64,000 nt of DNA, taken from the NCBI RefSeq assembly GCF_017068395.1, contig NZ_CP070614.1, positions 1 to 64,000 on the forward strand. Direction: 5' to 3'. Below, in pieces: positions 8,819 through 17,290 of the stretch. A program made the translations under genes and the position numbers. The notes beneath the pieces were generated by a model. It was given only the letters and a program-made list of their open reading frames with translations. It was not told the DNA's origin and made no database searches. Position 1 is the stretch's first letter, and every line of letters starts with the position of its first letter. The stretch is from Rhodococcus pseudokoreensis (lineage in GTDB: Bacteria; Actinomycetota; Actinomycetes; Mycobacteriales; Mycobacteriaceae).

Positions 8819-9536
8819 CGTGTCACGAGTCCCTCATCACGATGGCGCAACTCCACTGGAGCAACAGCAATGAAGCAGCATCCAGTGAACGACGATCACT
8901 CAGAACTCAAACAAACATCGAACTACAGTGCAGCGTCAGAGAACCGGTAGGCGAATAACAGCCGAACTAGATATACGACACGGGCAACAACGACGATGCG
9001 ACATGCTAACAAGGTCCTACCAGATACCTACCGATCGGCGACCAGGTGCGAAACAGTCGCTCACCCCTACCCGTCCATATGGCCGAGATATCGACATCAA
9101 CTATCAGGAGCTCGCGCCCAGTTGGCCGCAAGCGCACTAAGCGCGACCGAAATGCGACGAGTACGGCATGCGAGTGGTCGTTGACGACGTCTCACGTGCT
9201 GGGGCGACGATATGTGCACGGCGGAAAAACAATCGATGAAGTACGGTATGTGACCGAATGAGGCCCGGGGGTGAACTGTCTGTGCAGCTCAGCACCCACA
9301 TGACGGGGGAGTTTGACACAGATAGGGGAGGGGTACGTCGACGAACCGTGTCCTGTGAGCCGCGCCGAGTGTCCCTATCGACCGGTATATGTCGGGGCGA
9401 CACAGATGGTGTCCTTTTCGACGTAAGGAGGGACAGCACGTAATGAGACCAGCACACCGAACCGTTTGTCCAGCAGGGGATTTAATGCCCTGCACGACGG
9501 GACGGTGCATACAGTTACAGGGAGAGGTTCTGCGAC
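8819..9536. other. 718-bp gap without a supported gene
   Basis: The stretch between the hypothetical gene and the RHH gene is less GC-rich than its neighbours over 8870-9110 and has only short open frames. A TTGACA-like hexamer at about 9314-9319 and an inverted repeat GCAGGG/CCCTGC at about 9474-9495 lie upstream of GTG 9537. They may belong to the promoter region of the Tad operon. No other structure was found. Confidence 0.4.
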
Positions 9537-10049
9537 GTGAGCGCGTCACCTTCACGGCCTGAGTCCGGTCACGCCCGCCCCGGATCCCTCGAGCACACCT
9601 TCGCTCCTCCTGCTCGCCATACTCCGCCGACAGAGAAGCAGAAGGAGCCACCAGTGACGCAGCTCGTGCCCGAGGTGCCGGCAGACGACGATCCCGTCGT
9701 CGCCTCGAACGTTCACCTACCGATTCAGACATCGGAGCGAATCGCGAAGGAATGCGAGAGCCGATCGATGACTACCGGCGAACTGTTCATCGAAGCACTC
9801 GAGGCCACGTACGACCGCCTCAATGACTTGATCCACCCAGGCGGAACAGTCGGTGGAACCCTGTTCAAGGCCAGGGGAATCGGATCGACACCGAAGCAGA
9901 AGACATCGACCAAGCAGGTCGCCTACTCGTTGCTCAGCTCAGATTTCGAGGTCATCGACCGACTCAAAGTTGAAGTCTCGGCCCGCTCACGCTCGCAACT
10001 TCTCACCGCCGCGCTCGACGCGCATCTACAGATCAAGGAAGACGACTGA
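9537..10049 (+). CDS. RHH-like DNA-binding protein heading the Tad locus
   Basis: A 170-residue protein with the same plan as the partition partner at 5434-6249. It has a Pro-rich N-terminus, then an RHH-like segment at about 60-95 (NVHLPIQTSERIAKECESR and following helix), a linker with a basic KARGIGSTPKQKTSTK, and a second RHH-like segment at about 125-165 (QVAYSLLSSDFEVIDRLK and following helices). GTG 9537 is preceded by GGGAGAGG at a suitable distance. Two bases separate its stop from the SAF-domain gene, so it is the first gene of the Tad operon. It may regulate that operon or bind the same sites as the ParB-like protein. Neither function is shown directly. Confidence 0.6.
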   Translation: MSASPSRPESGHARPGSLEHTFAPPARHTPPTEKQKEPPVTQLVPEVPADDDPVVASNVHLPIQTSERIAKECESRSMTTGELFIEALEATYDRLNDLIHPGGTVGGTLFKARGIGSTPKQKTSTKQVAYSLLSSDFEVIDRLKVEVSARSRSQLLTAALDAHLQIKEDD

Positions 10050-10051
10050 CC

Positions 10052-10765
10052 ATGGGGATCACCACCAAGATCAAGGATCGTGCACTCTCCAAAGCCATCG
10101 GCGAAGAACAAGACACCACCCGCAACGGGACCGCGAAGCCAGATGCCGATTTCACCGCCACCTCCCGAACCAAAGTGCGCCGCCGCCCCGCCTTCCTTGC
10201 TGCCGGCATCGCACTGTGCGTCGTCTTCGTCGTCGGTGCTGTCGTCCTCGTCAACGGCCTCCGCCACGTCACCGAGGTCCTGGTCGTCTCGAACGGAATC
10301 AGCCAAGGCGAGAAGATCACCTCCGACGACCTGACCACCGTCCAGATCAACTCAGACGCAAATGTATCCAGCATCCCTATCGAGCAGAAGAACGCCGTCA
10401 TCGGTAAGTCCGCCGCAGTGACCCTGCCCGCCGGCACAGTCCTCAACCCCAATGCCATCACCGAAGCGGTCATCCCCGGCAAAGGCCTGACCGTAGTCGG
10501 AATCACCGCCTCCTACGCCAAGCTCCCCGCGCAGCCCCTTCAACCCGGCGACATGGTCCGCGTCGTCGACACCCCACGCGATCAGGACGACGCACCCGTC
10601 CAGGGCCCCATCGCGACGAAAGCTCAGGTCGTCTCCACCAAAGAGATTCCGGAAACGGGCGAGATCACCGTCGACGTGATCGTTCCCGATGCCGAAGGCA
10701 GCTGGGTTTCCGCGCGCGCCGCCACCGGCCGCGTCTCCATCGTCCTCGACTCCAGCGAGAAGTAA
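10052..10765 (+). CDS. SAF-domain pilus assembly protein (CpaB/RcpC-like)
   Basis: A 237-residue protein with a cytoplasmic N-terminus of about 45 residues, one membrane segment at about 50-70 (FLAAGIALCVVFVVGAVVL), and an extracytoplasmic SAF domain beginning at about 78 (VLVVSNGISQGEKITSDDL). The second half includes QPLQPGDMVRVVDTP, as in CpaB/RcpC proteins. In Gram-negative Tad systems RcpC helps pilin export near the secretin. Here there is no outer-membrane secretin, as expected for an actinobacterium. Its position before tadZ and tadA matches Tad operons of this phylum. The SAF domain is well supported; the precise role is inferred. Confidence 0.75.
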   Translation: MGITTKIKDRALSKAIGEEQDTTRNGTAKPDADFTATSRTKVRRRPAFLAAGIALCVVFVVGAVVLVNGLRHVTEVLVVSNGISQGEKITSDDLTTVQINSDANVSSIPIEQKNAVIGKSAAVTLPAGTVLNPNAITEAVIPGKGLTVVGITASYAKLPAQPLQPGDMVRVVDTPRDQDDAPVQGPIATKAQVVSTKEIPETGEITVDVIVPDAEGSWVSARAATGRVSIVLDSSEK

Positions 10766-10775
10766 GGCGCACACC

Positions 10776-11627
10776 ATGTTCTTCGCCCTGACCTCAGCAA
10801 GCGGAGCACCCGGCGTCTCGACCACCGCACTCGGACTCGCACTCAGCTCCCCATCCGACCGCGTCCTATTCGTTGAAGCCGACCCGGTGGGTTCCTCACC
10901 GGTCCACGCCGGCTACCTGCAATCCGCCCGCGAGGCATTCGACCGCCGCGCAGACCGATCACTGATCAACCTCGTCGACCCAACACGGCGCGGCCAAATT
11001 TCGAGCGCATTCGCCGAACAAGCCGTACCGCTGCCCGGATCTGACGTGTGGGTCATCCCCGGACTGAAGCGGACCATCCAAGCCGACGCCATGACGAGCA
11101 CCTGGGCCCCTCTCGGAGCCCACCTCAGCGGACTGTCCCGCCGGGGAGCGACCGTCATCGTCGACGCCGGCAGACTCGGACACCGGTCCGGTCCTGACGA
11201 CCTGATCCGCCAAGCAGACCTCATCGCGATCGTCACTCGCCCCACCCTTACCGCACTGAGCGCATTGCACGGCAGCTTGGAGGTGCTACGCGCTCGACTC
11301 GAAGCGACAAAGGCACCCGCCGCCATCGGGCTGATCCTCATCGGAAACAGCCCCTACACCGCCGCCGAGGTCAGCAAGACCGTGAACCTCGACGTCATCA
11401 CCACGATTCCTGATTCACCCCTGCACGCGAAAGTGTTCTCCGAAGGCGCAGAACTCACCGCCTTCCGACGCACCCGATCCACCTACCTACGGGCACTGCG
11501 CAACTCCTGGCCACGACTCGGAAGCTACATCGACGGCCACCGACCGGAATGGGTCAACGCACCCCGCTACACACCCGCACTGACCACGATCTCTGCGTCA
11601 CCCCTACCAGGAGGGATTCATGCCTGA
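10776..11627 (+). CDS. tadZ: TadZ/CpaE-like MinD-family localisation ATPase
   Basis: A 283-residue MinD/ParA-fold protein lying between the SAF gene and tadA, where TadZ (CpaE) normally sits. The N-terminus shows a variant P-loop (SGAPGVSTTA at about 9-18) in which the usual KGG-x-GK lysines are missing; this GVSTT/GVTTT variant is frequent in actinobacterial relatives. VEADPVGSSP at about 33-42 is the second nucleotide-site element, and ATVIVDAGRLG near 130 resembles Walker B. TadZ proteins place the Tad ATPase at the cell pole. ATG 10776 is chosen because the longer in-frame extension overlaps the SAF gene. The stop lies 8 bases inside the tadA coding sequence. Confidence 0.7.
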   Translation: MFFALTSASGAPGVSTTALGLALSSPSDRVLFVEADPVGSSPVHAGYLQSAREAFDRRADRSLINLVDPTRRGQISSAFAEQAVPLPGSDVWVIPGLKRTIQADAMTSTWAPLGAHLSGLSRRGATVIVDAGRLGHRSGPDDLIRQADLIAIVTRPTLTALSALHGSLEVLRARLEATKAPAAIGLILIGNSPYTAAEVSKTVNLDVITTIPDSPLHAKVFSEGAELTAFRRTRSTYLRALRNSWPRLGSYIDGHRPEWVNAPRYTPALTTISASPLPGGIHA

Positions 11628-13269
11628 CAACAACAACGATGCACCTGACCGGATGCCGTTGTGGCTGCTGCCGCAGTTCAACGAGCCCACCACAATCGAC
11701 ACCCCCTCCGATGACGGCACCACACCCTCTGATGCCGACTCCCACACCTCCGCCGCTCCCGCACAGCACCGCAACAATCACACCGCCGCGGGCCTGCTTT
11801 CAGCAGCCGGCCACACCAACGTCGCCACCTCGGCGGCGCCGCCGACTGCCGCCCCTCCATCGACGCACGTCGCGGGTGTGCTCACTGCACAGGAACGTAG
11901 ACGGCTTGTACGTACCCTCGTCGGCGCGGTAACCGACGACCTCACCGCTGCAATGTCAGATCGGCGCAGCCAGATCGACGATCCCAAAAACCCCAACAAA
12001 GACCTCGCACCCTATACAGACGACGAGGAACGCGAACTCGTCCGCCGCTTCATCGTCGACCAGATGCAGCGCTACATCAACGCGACCATCACCGCAGGCC
12101 AGCAAGCCTTCCCCGTAGACGAACAGCACTCAATCGAGAAATCGATTTTCGACACGATCTGCGGCCTCGGGCCTATCCAAGCGATCGTCGAACTACCCGA
12201 CGTCGAAGACATCTTCATCCATGGAACACGCTGCCACAGCGTCGACCCGGAAGGCGTCAAAACCTACCACTCGGAGATCGCCGACACCGACGAAGAGGTC
12301 ATCGAGTGGATCACCAACCTGGCGCAGCGCGCATCCGGCGGCGGCCGCCTGTTCTCGCAGATGCACCCACATGTTCGTCTCAACCTGGAAGGCGGAATCC
12401 GCTTCACCGCGGACGCCTGGACCGTACCCCGCCCCGCGGTAGCGATCCGCATGCACCGACACAAGAATGTCACCCTCGACGACTGCGTCAAGATGAAGAC
12501 GATGCCACCGCTTCTCGCGCGAATCTTCGCAACGGGGGAGCGGGGTGGCATGTCCATGGTCGCAGCCGGAGACATGGGATCAGGCAAAACCATGCATATC
12601 CGTGCAATCGCGAACTCCCTGCCCCTCGGAACCAGAATCGGCACCGTCGAGACCGAGCGCGAGCTCTTCCTCCACGAACTCGACGGCAGAACAGACGACG
12701 TCGTCTCCTACGAAATCCTCACAGGCGGCGGCGAAATCGACGCCAAATCAGGGAAGCAACTCGGCTCCGTAGGCCTCGGGGCAATGATGTACTCGGCCGT
12801 GCGCCATCGACTCGATCGCCTCATGGTCGGCGAAGTCGCCGGCCTGGAAATCATCCACATGCTCAAAGCAATGCAGTTCACCAAGGGATCCCTCTCCACC
12901 ACGCACGCGCGAACCGCCCGCGGTGCCATCGACCGCCTCGTCACTTGCGCCACCGAGGACCACACCGTCACCGAGGGATACGCCACCCGCCAGGTTGCCT
13001 TCCACATCAACCTCATCTTCCACCTCGAAATCGACATCTCCCACGACGAAAACGGCAACCAGACCAAACAGCGCTACGTCGACGAAGTCATCTACCTCGA
13101 ACCCGGTGAAAACGGCGAACCCGCCACCACCACCATCTACAAGGGAAAAGCAGGCGGTATCGGACAGTTCGGCAGCTTCCCCCCAGCAATGCTCAAACAA
13201 CTACGCGCCGGCGGATTCACCGACACCGAAATTCCCCCCAACACCCTCGAGTGGGACGAAGCGAGCTGA
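11620..13269 (+). CDS. tadA: TadA/CpaF secretion ATPase
   Basis: A 549-residue type II/IV secretion ATPase driving Tad pilus assembly. The N-terminal 100 residues are Pro/Thr/Ala-rich and variable. The CpaF N-domain follows (DQMQRYINATITAGQQAF, LPDVEDIFIHGTR). Walker A AGDMGSGKTMH is at about 314-324, with GTVETERELFL and a Walker B-like region (DRLMVGEVAGLE) at about 395-410, and the TTHARTARGA histidine/Arg box at about 427. All core residues of an active CpaF-type hexamer are present. The start overlaps tadZ by 8 bases, and tadB follows after two bases. This is the best-conserved protein of the locus. Confidence 0.9.
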   Translation: MPDNNNDAPDRMPLWLLPQFNEPTTIDTPSDDGTTPSDADSHTSAAPAQHRNNHTAAGLLSAAGHTNVATSAAPPTAAPPSTHVAGVLTAQERRRLVRTLVGAVTDDLTAAMSDRRSQIDDPKNPNKDLAPYTDDEERELVRRFIVDQMQRYINATITAGQQAFPVDEQHSIEKSIFDTICGLGPIQAIVELPDVEDIFIHGTRCHSVDPEGVKTYHSEIADTDEEVIEWITNLAQRASGGGRLFSQMHPHVRLNLEGGIRFTADAWTVPRPAVAIRMHRHKNVTLDDCVKMKTMPPLLARIFATGERGGMSMVAAGDMGSGKTMHIRAIANSLPLGTRIGTVETERELFLHELDGRTDDVVSYEILTGGGEIDAKSGKQLGSVGLGAMMYSAVRHRLDRLMVGEVAGLEIIHMLKAMQFTKGSLSTTHARTARGAIDRLVTCATEDHTVTEGYATRQVAFHINLIFHLEIDISHDENGNQTKQRYVDEVIYLEPGENGEPATTTIYKGKAGGIGQFGSFPPAMLKQLRAGGFTDTEIPPNTLEWDEAS

Positions 13270-13271
13270 CC

Positions 13272-14150
13272 ATGTACTCACTACTAGCAGTCGCACTGTC
13301 ACTCACCCTCATCGCCGGCCTCGCCCTGATCTACCAAGGCTGGGACGACCGCCGCAACCCGACCACCCCCCAAAAACGTCGCCGCGCTCGCAAAGTGGAC
13401 CAAAAGACACGAGCCCTACTCATCCTCGGCCTGATCGCAGGAGCTACGGCCTGGCTGGTCACCGGATGGTTCCTCGCCCTCGTCCTCCTACCCGCCGCAT
13501 TCGCCGGGCTACCCAAGCTCCTAGGCAAACCCCCAGCCGAAAGCGAAATTGCACGCCTGAACGCAATGGAAGAATGGGTACGCAACCTCTCCGGAGTTCT
13601 CTCCGCAGGCGCCGGCATCGAGCAAGCCATCATCGCCACCCACAGATCAATTCCCGCGGCGCTCGACTCCGAGATCAGCCACCTCATCCAACGCCTCCGC
13701 TCCAACACCCCCATCAACGACGCGCTTCGCCGCTACGCAGCGGACCTCGACGACGCCACCGGAGACCTGATCGCCGGCGCACTCATCCAAGCTGCCGCCC
13801 TCCGCGGATCCGGACTCGCCGCCGCCCTCGAACGACTCGCCCGATCCGTCGCCGAAGACGTCCGCAACCGCCGCGCCGTCGAGGCATCGCGAAAGGGAGC
13901 CCGCACGACAGCGCGTTGGGTCACCATCATCGCGCTCGGCTTCATCACCGGACTGTTCGTCCTCACAGACTTCATGAACTTCTACAAAACCGCTGGCGGA
14001 CAACTCCTCTTCCTCGGATTCATGACCGCCTTCGCGCTCGTCCTGTGGTGGATGAAAATCCTCACCCGCCCAATCAAGCTCCCACGCTTCATCGGCAAGC
14101 CCGCCCACCTCGACACTTCCGTGCCCGTAGCAGAAGGGGCCCAAGCATGA
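13272..14150 (+). CDS. tadB: TadB-like inner-membrane platform protein
   Basis: A 292-residue membrane protein with a GspF-type fold. There are membrane segments near residues 4-22 and 55-80, then a cytoplasmic helical GspF domain (WVRNLSGVLSAGAGIEQAI, LIAGALIQAAALRGSGLAAAL), then two C-terminal segments at about 220-240 (WVTIIALGFITGLFVLTDF) and 245-265. TadB and TadC form the membrane platform on which TadA acts. ATG 13272 is two bases after the tadA stop, and its TGA overlaps the next ATG (ATGA). Confidence 0.85.
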   Translation: MYSLLAVALSLTLIAGLALIYQGWDDRRNPTTPQKRRRARKVDQKTRALLILGLIAGATAWLVTGWFLALVLLPAAFAGLPKLLGKPPAESEIARLNAMEEWVRNLSGVLSAGAGIEQAIIATHRSIPAALDSEISHLIQRLRSNTPINDALRRYAADLDDATGDLIAGALIQAAALRGSGLAAALERLARSVAEDVRNRRAVEASRKGARTTARWVTIIALGFITGLFVLTDFMNFYKTAGGQLLFLGFMTAFALVLWWMKILTRPIKLPRFIGKPAHLDTSVPVAEGAQA

Positions 14151-15058
14151 GCATCACCACACAAGCCGCGCTCCTCGGCCTGATCCTGTGCCTTGGCCTG
14201 ATCTGCCTAGTCCTTCGATTCGCACCCGCCCGAGCCTCACTGAAAGAGGCGATGACCCACCTCACCGGAGAAGGCGCACACCTCCAAATCAACACCCCCA
14301 CCACCGACTACAGTGACTTCCGCAGCCGCGTCGGCACCCGCCTCTACCCGCACACCATCGACATCGACTGGATCAAGATCCCCACCACCGACCTGGCAGT
14401 CCTTCGGATGAGTGTCCCCAGATTCCTCGGCGAGAAAGCACTAACAGCCCTCATCGGCCTCGCCCTCCCACCGATCGCTCACACCCTGCTGATCACAGCG
14501 GGGATCAACCTTCCATGGTCCCTGCCCGTCATCGGATCACTCGCCCTCGCTGCCGCACTCTTCTTCGCCCCCGACCTCGAAATCAAGAACAAAGCCAACG
14601 CAGCCCGGGAAGAGTTCGCCAGATCCCTCGGCGCCTACATCGAATTCGTCGTACTCAACCGCACCGGCGGAGTCGGAGCAGTCCAAAGCCTCGAACGAGC
14701 AGCCGCAGTAGGCGACAGCTGGGTATTCCGCCGCATCGACGAGGAACTCCAAAAAGCACAGCGAACAGGCCGCGCCCCCTGGGGACAACTCGAACGACTC
14801 GCAACAGACCTCAATCTCCCAGACCTCGCCGACCTCGTCGACATCATGACACTGACCGGCGAACACGGAGCAAGCGTCTCCGAAACCCTCTCCGCAAACG
14901 CATCCTCCCTACGCAACGCGATCCTCTCCAAAGAACTCGGCAAAGCAGGTTCAGCAACCGAGAAGCTCCATGCCCCCCTCGCCACGCTCGGCATCATCTT
15001 CATGGCACTGCTCACCGTCGCCGCGATCGGCAACATCTTCCTCGCCGGCGGCGTCTAG
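14147..15058 (+). CDS. tadC: TadC-like inner-membrane platform protein
   Basis: A 303-residue partner of TadB. N-terminal membrane segment at about 6-26 (AALLGLILCLGLICLVLRF), two central segments at about 95-145, the GspF domain (SLGAYIEFVVLNRTGGVGAVQSLERA, TLTGEHGASVSETL), and a C-terminal segment ending in TVAAIGNIFLAGGV. It starts inside the tadB stop (ATGA). After its stop the tight spacing ends; 228 bases, including the shared regulatory element, separate it from the pilin gene. Confidence 0.85.
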   Translation: MSITTQAALLGLILCLGLICLVLRFAPARASLKEAMTHLTGEGAHLQINTPTTDYSDFRSRVGTRLYPHTIDIDWIKIPTTDLAVLRMSVPRFLGEKALTALIGLALPPIAHTLLITAGINLPWSLPVIGSLALAAALFFAPDLEIKNKANAAREEFARSLGAYIEFVVLNRTGGVGAVQSLERAAAVGDSWVFRRIDEELQKAQRTGRAPWGQLERLATDLNLPDLADLVDIMTLTGEHGASVSETLSANASSLRNAILSKELGKAGSATEKLHAPLATLGIIFMALLTVAAIGNIFLAGGV

Positions 15059-15228
15059 TCCGCAAACCCATGACCGAGCACACATCCCAGCCAGCAGCAG
15101 CCAGCGAGCCCTGAAATACTGCACCAACTATCACCCAGCAAACCTTCGAAGGAGCTTTCCGCCAAGGTACAACGCACGTAACAAAACCGGACCGCAACGA
15201 CCGCAAACTGAGAAAACCCGCGACCGCC

Positions 15229-15266
15229 TGTCACAGGGACCACACAAACTGATCTACCTCAGATAG
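15229..15266 (+). promoter_or_regulatory. shared regulatory element, copy 2, before the Flp-like pilin
   Basis: TGTCACAGGG (15229-15238), 12 bases, then GATCTACCTCAGATAG (15251-15266). The 16-base second block is identical to the one at 5173-5188 on the other strand, and the spacing is the same. It ends 20 bases before the pilin ATG, so it could place an independent promoter or control site in front of the most abundant Tad product. Confidence 0.7.
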
Positions 15267-15286
15267 AACGAAGAACGGAGCCAACC

Positions 15287-15511
15287 ATGTCCTACATCCG
15301 CAACCGTCTCACCAACACCGTGACCCTCATCGTCCTGACCATGCTGGCCACGATGAGCCTGCTCCACAGCCGAGCGACCCGCCGGAGCAAGAACGATCAA
15401 GGCAGCATGCTCGAGTACGTCATCATTGCAGCCGGCGTCACCGTCCTCGCCATCAGCGTGGTCGCGTGGATCGGACCCGTTGTCATGAAGTACCTCACGA
15501 GAATCACCTAG
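15287..15511 (+). CDS. Flp-type pilin-like small protein
   Basis: A 74-residue protein with an early hydrophobic segment (TVTLIVLTMLATMSLL), a basic stretch RATRRSKND, and then QGSMLEYVIIAAGVTVLAISVVAWIG. The glycine, Glu-Tyr pair and following 20-residue hydrophobic helix are the hallmark of Flp (type IVb) prepilins cut by a TadV peptidase. Counting from the most likely glycine the glutamate is at +4 rather than the usual +5, so the cut may fall one residue earlier. It has its own upstream regulatory element and lies between tadC and the TadE-like genes, as expected for the major pilin. Confidence 0.75.
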   Translation: MSYIRNRLTNTVTLIVLTMLATMSLLHSRATRRSKNDQGSMLEYVIIAAGVTVLAISVVAWIGPVVMKYLTRIT

Positions 15512-15640
15512 AGCAGAGGACGCAACCTCGGCTCGGTGTGCCACATGACGAGGAAGCAACCACACGGCCACTACCACCCACGATGAATCCGCCCACACCC
15601 AAGGACCACCTGCCCCTATACGGAGAAAGGGCCCACCACC

Positions 15641-16075
15641 GTGACCACCCCGCTGCCGTCACCATCCTGGCTCACACGGCTGCGCACACGGTGGCGCAGC
15701 GACGACCGAGGTGGCGTCCTCGAAACCGTGATCGTCTTCCCCATCGTCCTACTCCTCTTCCTCGGAGCGATCCAAGGGGCTCTGTACTTCCACGCCCGCA
15801 ACGTCGCCATCAAAGCGGGCGAAGAAGGACTCCGCCAAACCCGTTCACAGATCGGGAACTCCGCGATAGGCACAGCAGCCGCATATGCCTACATCGCACA
15901 AACAGGATCCACAGTCCTCAAAGCGCCCATCGTCGTCGCCAACCGCACACCTCGCGACGCCAGCATCCAAATCGCCGGACAACCCATCACACTGATTCCG
16001 TTCCTCGAGCTGACGATCACCGTCAACCAGAACGCACCAGTCGAACGAATCACCACACCAGGGCAGGCATGGTGA
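15641..16075 (+). CDS. TadE-like pseudopilin 1
   Basis: A 144-residue protein starting at GTG 15641. A basic N-terminus (TRLRTRWRSDDRG) runs into GVLETVIVFPIVLLLFLGAIQG, a prepilin-type cleavage region with the conserved Glu, followed by an extracytoplasmic domain (FHARNVAIKAGEEGLRQTRSQ and beyond). This is the plan of TadE/TadF minor pilins. Its TGA overlaps the next gene by several bases. Confidence 0.8.
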   Translation: MTTPLPSPSWLTRLRTRWRSDDRGGVLETVIVFPIVLLLFLGAIQGALYFHARNVAIKAGEEGLRQTRSQIGNSAIGTAAAYAYIAQTGSTVLKAPIVVANRTPRDASIQIAGQPITLIPFLELTITVNQNAPVERITTPGQAW

Positions 16076-16527
16076 ACACACTCCGCGGACTTCGACGCCG
16101 CTGGACTAAAGACGACCGAGGTGCCAACACGCTCGAACTCGTCATCCTCACGCCAGCATTCCTGCTGCTCATCGGAGTCATCATTGTCGGCGGAATCGTC
16201 GCCCAAGCCCACATGAAAGTCCAACACGCAGCGTCCGAAGCGGCCCGAGCAGCATCCCTTGCCCGCACCGCACTCCAAGCAGCACCCAAAGCGCAGATCG
16301 CAGCCCACGACGACCTCGCTGCGAAAGGCCTCACCTGCGTCACCCTGAACGTGAACACCGACACCAGCGCATTCCGCACCCGCCCCGGCGTCGACTCACA
16401 AATCAGCGCCACCGTCACCTGCACCGTCAGCCTCGATGTACTGGGCCTCACCGGCATCACCGGCGTCCGCACCATCACGCACACCGCGTCCTCACCGCTC
16501 GACACCTACCGGGAGCGCCTACGATGA
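16069..16527 (+). CDS. TadE-like pseudopilin 2
   Basis: A 152-residue TadE-family protein. The basic leader RRRWTKDDRG is followed by ANTLELVILTPAFLLLIGVI, with Glu at +5 after the glycine, and then an A-rich helix (VQHAASEAARAASLARTA) typical of TadE proteins. Two cysteines (near 83 and 115) could form a disulfide. ATG 16069 overlaps the previous stop; GTG 16072 is an alternative. Its own stop overlaps the next ATG (ATGA). Confidence 0.8.
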   Translation: MVNTLRGLRRRWTKDDRGANTLELVILTPAFLLLIGVIIVGGIVAQAHMKVQHAASEAARAASLARTALQAAPKAQIAAHDDLAAKGLTCVTLNVNTDTSAFRTRPGVDSQISATVTCTVSLDVLGLTGITGVRTITHTASSPLDTYRERLR

Positions 16528-17021
16528 CCAGCCTCCGCCGTTGGATCCGAACGCGAGTCGACCACACCAGCGACCGCGGATCCATCACCCTGTGGACCGT
16601 GATCGTGACCTTCGCGCTCTTGATCTGCCTCGGCCTCGTCGTCGACGGAGGCGGCAAACTCCAAGCCAAACAACAAGCCCAACTCGTCGCCGAAGAAGCC
16701 GCCCGAACCGCCGGCCAAGAAATCCTCACACCACTCGCCGCCCGCGGCTATGGATCCTTCGTCAACCCCTTCACCGCCCAAGCCGCAGCCCAGAAATACC
16801 TCCTCACCGCAGACGGGGTCCAAGGCGTCGTCGTACCCACCGGCCCCAACACCCTCCTCATCACCACCACCAAGACCTATCAACCGAAAGTGCTCGGCCT
16901 CATCGGACTCGGACCCCAAACCGTCACCGGCACCTCACACGTCAGCCTCAACCGCACCAACAACGGCGCAGGCGGTGCAATCCCAGGTGTAGGCGCCATC
17001 CCAGGAGTAGGACTGCCATGA
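16524..17021 (+). CDS. TadG-like pilus-associated protein
   Basis: A 165-residue protein. The sequence SDRGSITLWTVIVTFALLIC has the prepilin-like glycine and hydrophobic helix, but the conserved Glu is replaced by Trp, as in TadG-type Flp-associated proteins that are often not processed. VVDGGGKLQAKQQAQLVAEEAARTAGQ follows in the usual TadG/TadE style. The C-terminus carries a Gly-Val-Pro repeat (IPGVGAIPGVGLP). It overlaps both neighbours by four bases and belongs to the same operon. Confidence 0.7.
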   Translation: MTSLRRWIRTRVDHTSDRGSITLWTVIVTFALLICLGLVVDGGGKLQAKQQAQLVAEEAARTAGQEILTPLAARGYGSFVNPFTAQAAAQKYLLTADGVQGVVVPTGPNTLLITTTKTYQPKVLGLIGLGPQTVTGTSHVSLNRTNNGAGGAIPGVGAIPGVGLP

Positions 17022-17290
17022 CCACGCGCGCCCACATCAGCGAAATCCTCACCGTCATCATCGCCGCACTACTCGTCGCGGGGATCCCCTACGCGCTATG
17101 GGCGCTCGCCGGAAATCCACTCCCACACACAATCCCAACCGTCGACACCATCCGAAACACCCTCACCATCCCCGACAACGGCACACTCTTCCTCCGCACC
17201 CTGACCATCACCGGCTGGCTCTCGTGGGCAATCTTCGTCGCCAGCCCCGTCATCCCGAGGCCCATGCCGAGCGAAGGGACCCGCCCATGA
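17018..17290 (+). CDS. small two-span membrane protein, paralogue of the next gene's N-terminus
   Basis: A 90-residue protein with membrane segments at about 9-30 (ILTVIIAALLVAGIPYALWAL) and 61-80 (LTITGWLSWAIFVASPV). Its motifs, GIPYALW..AGNPLP then DNGTLFLRTLTITGWLSWA, recur in the first 85 residues of the next gene as GIPTALY..QGNPLA then DDGTLFITALTLLGWSAWA. It is therefore a free copy of the membrane domain of that fusion and may pair with it. It overlaps both neighbours. The function is unknown. Confidence 0.7.
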   Translation: MTTRAHISEILTVIIAALLVAGIPYALWALAGNPLPHTIPTVDTIRNTLTIPDNGTLFLRTLTITGWLSWAIFVASPVIPRPMPSEGTRP

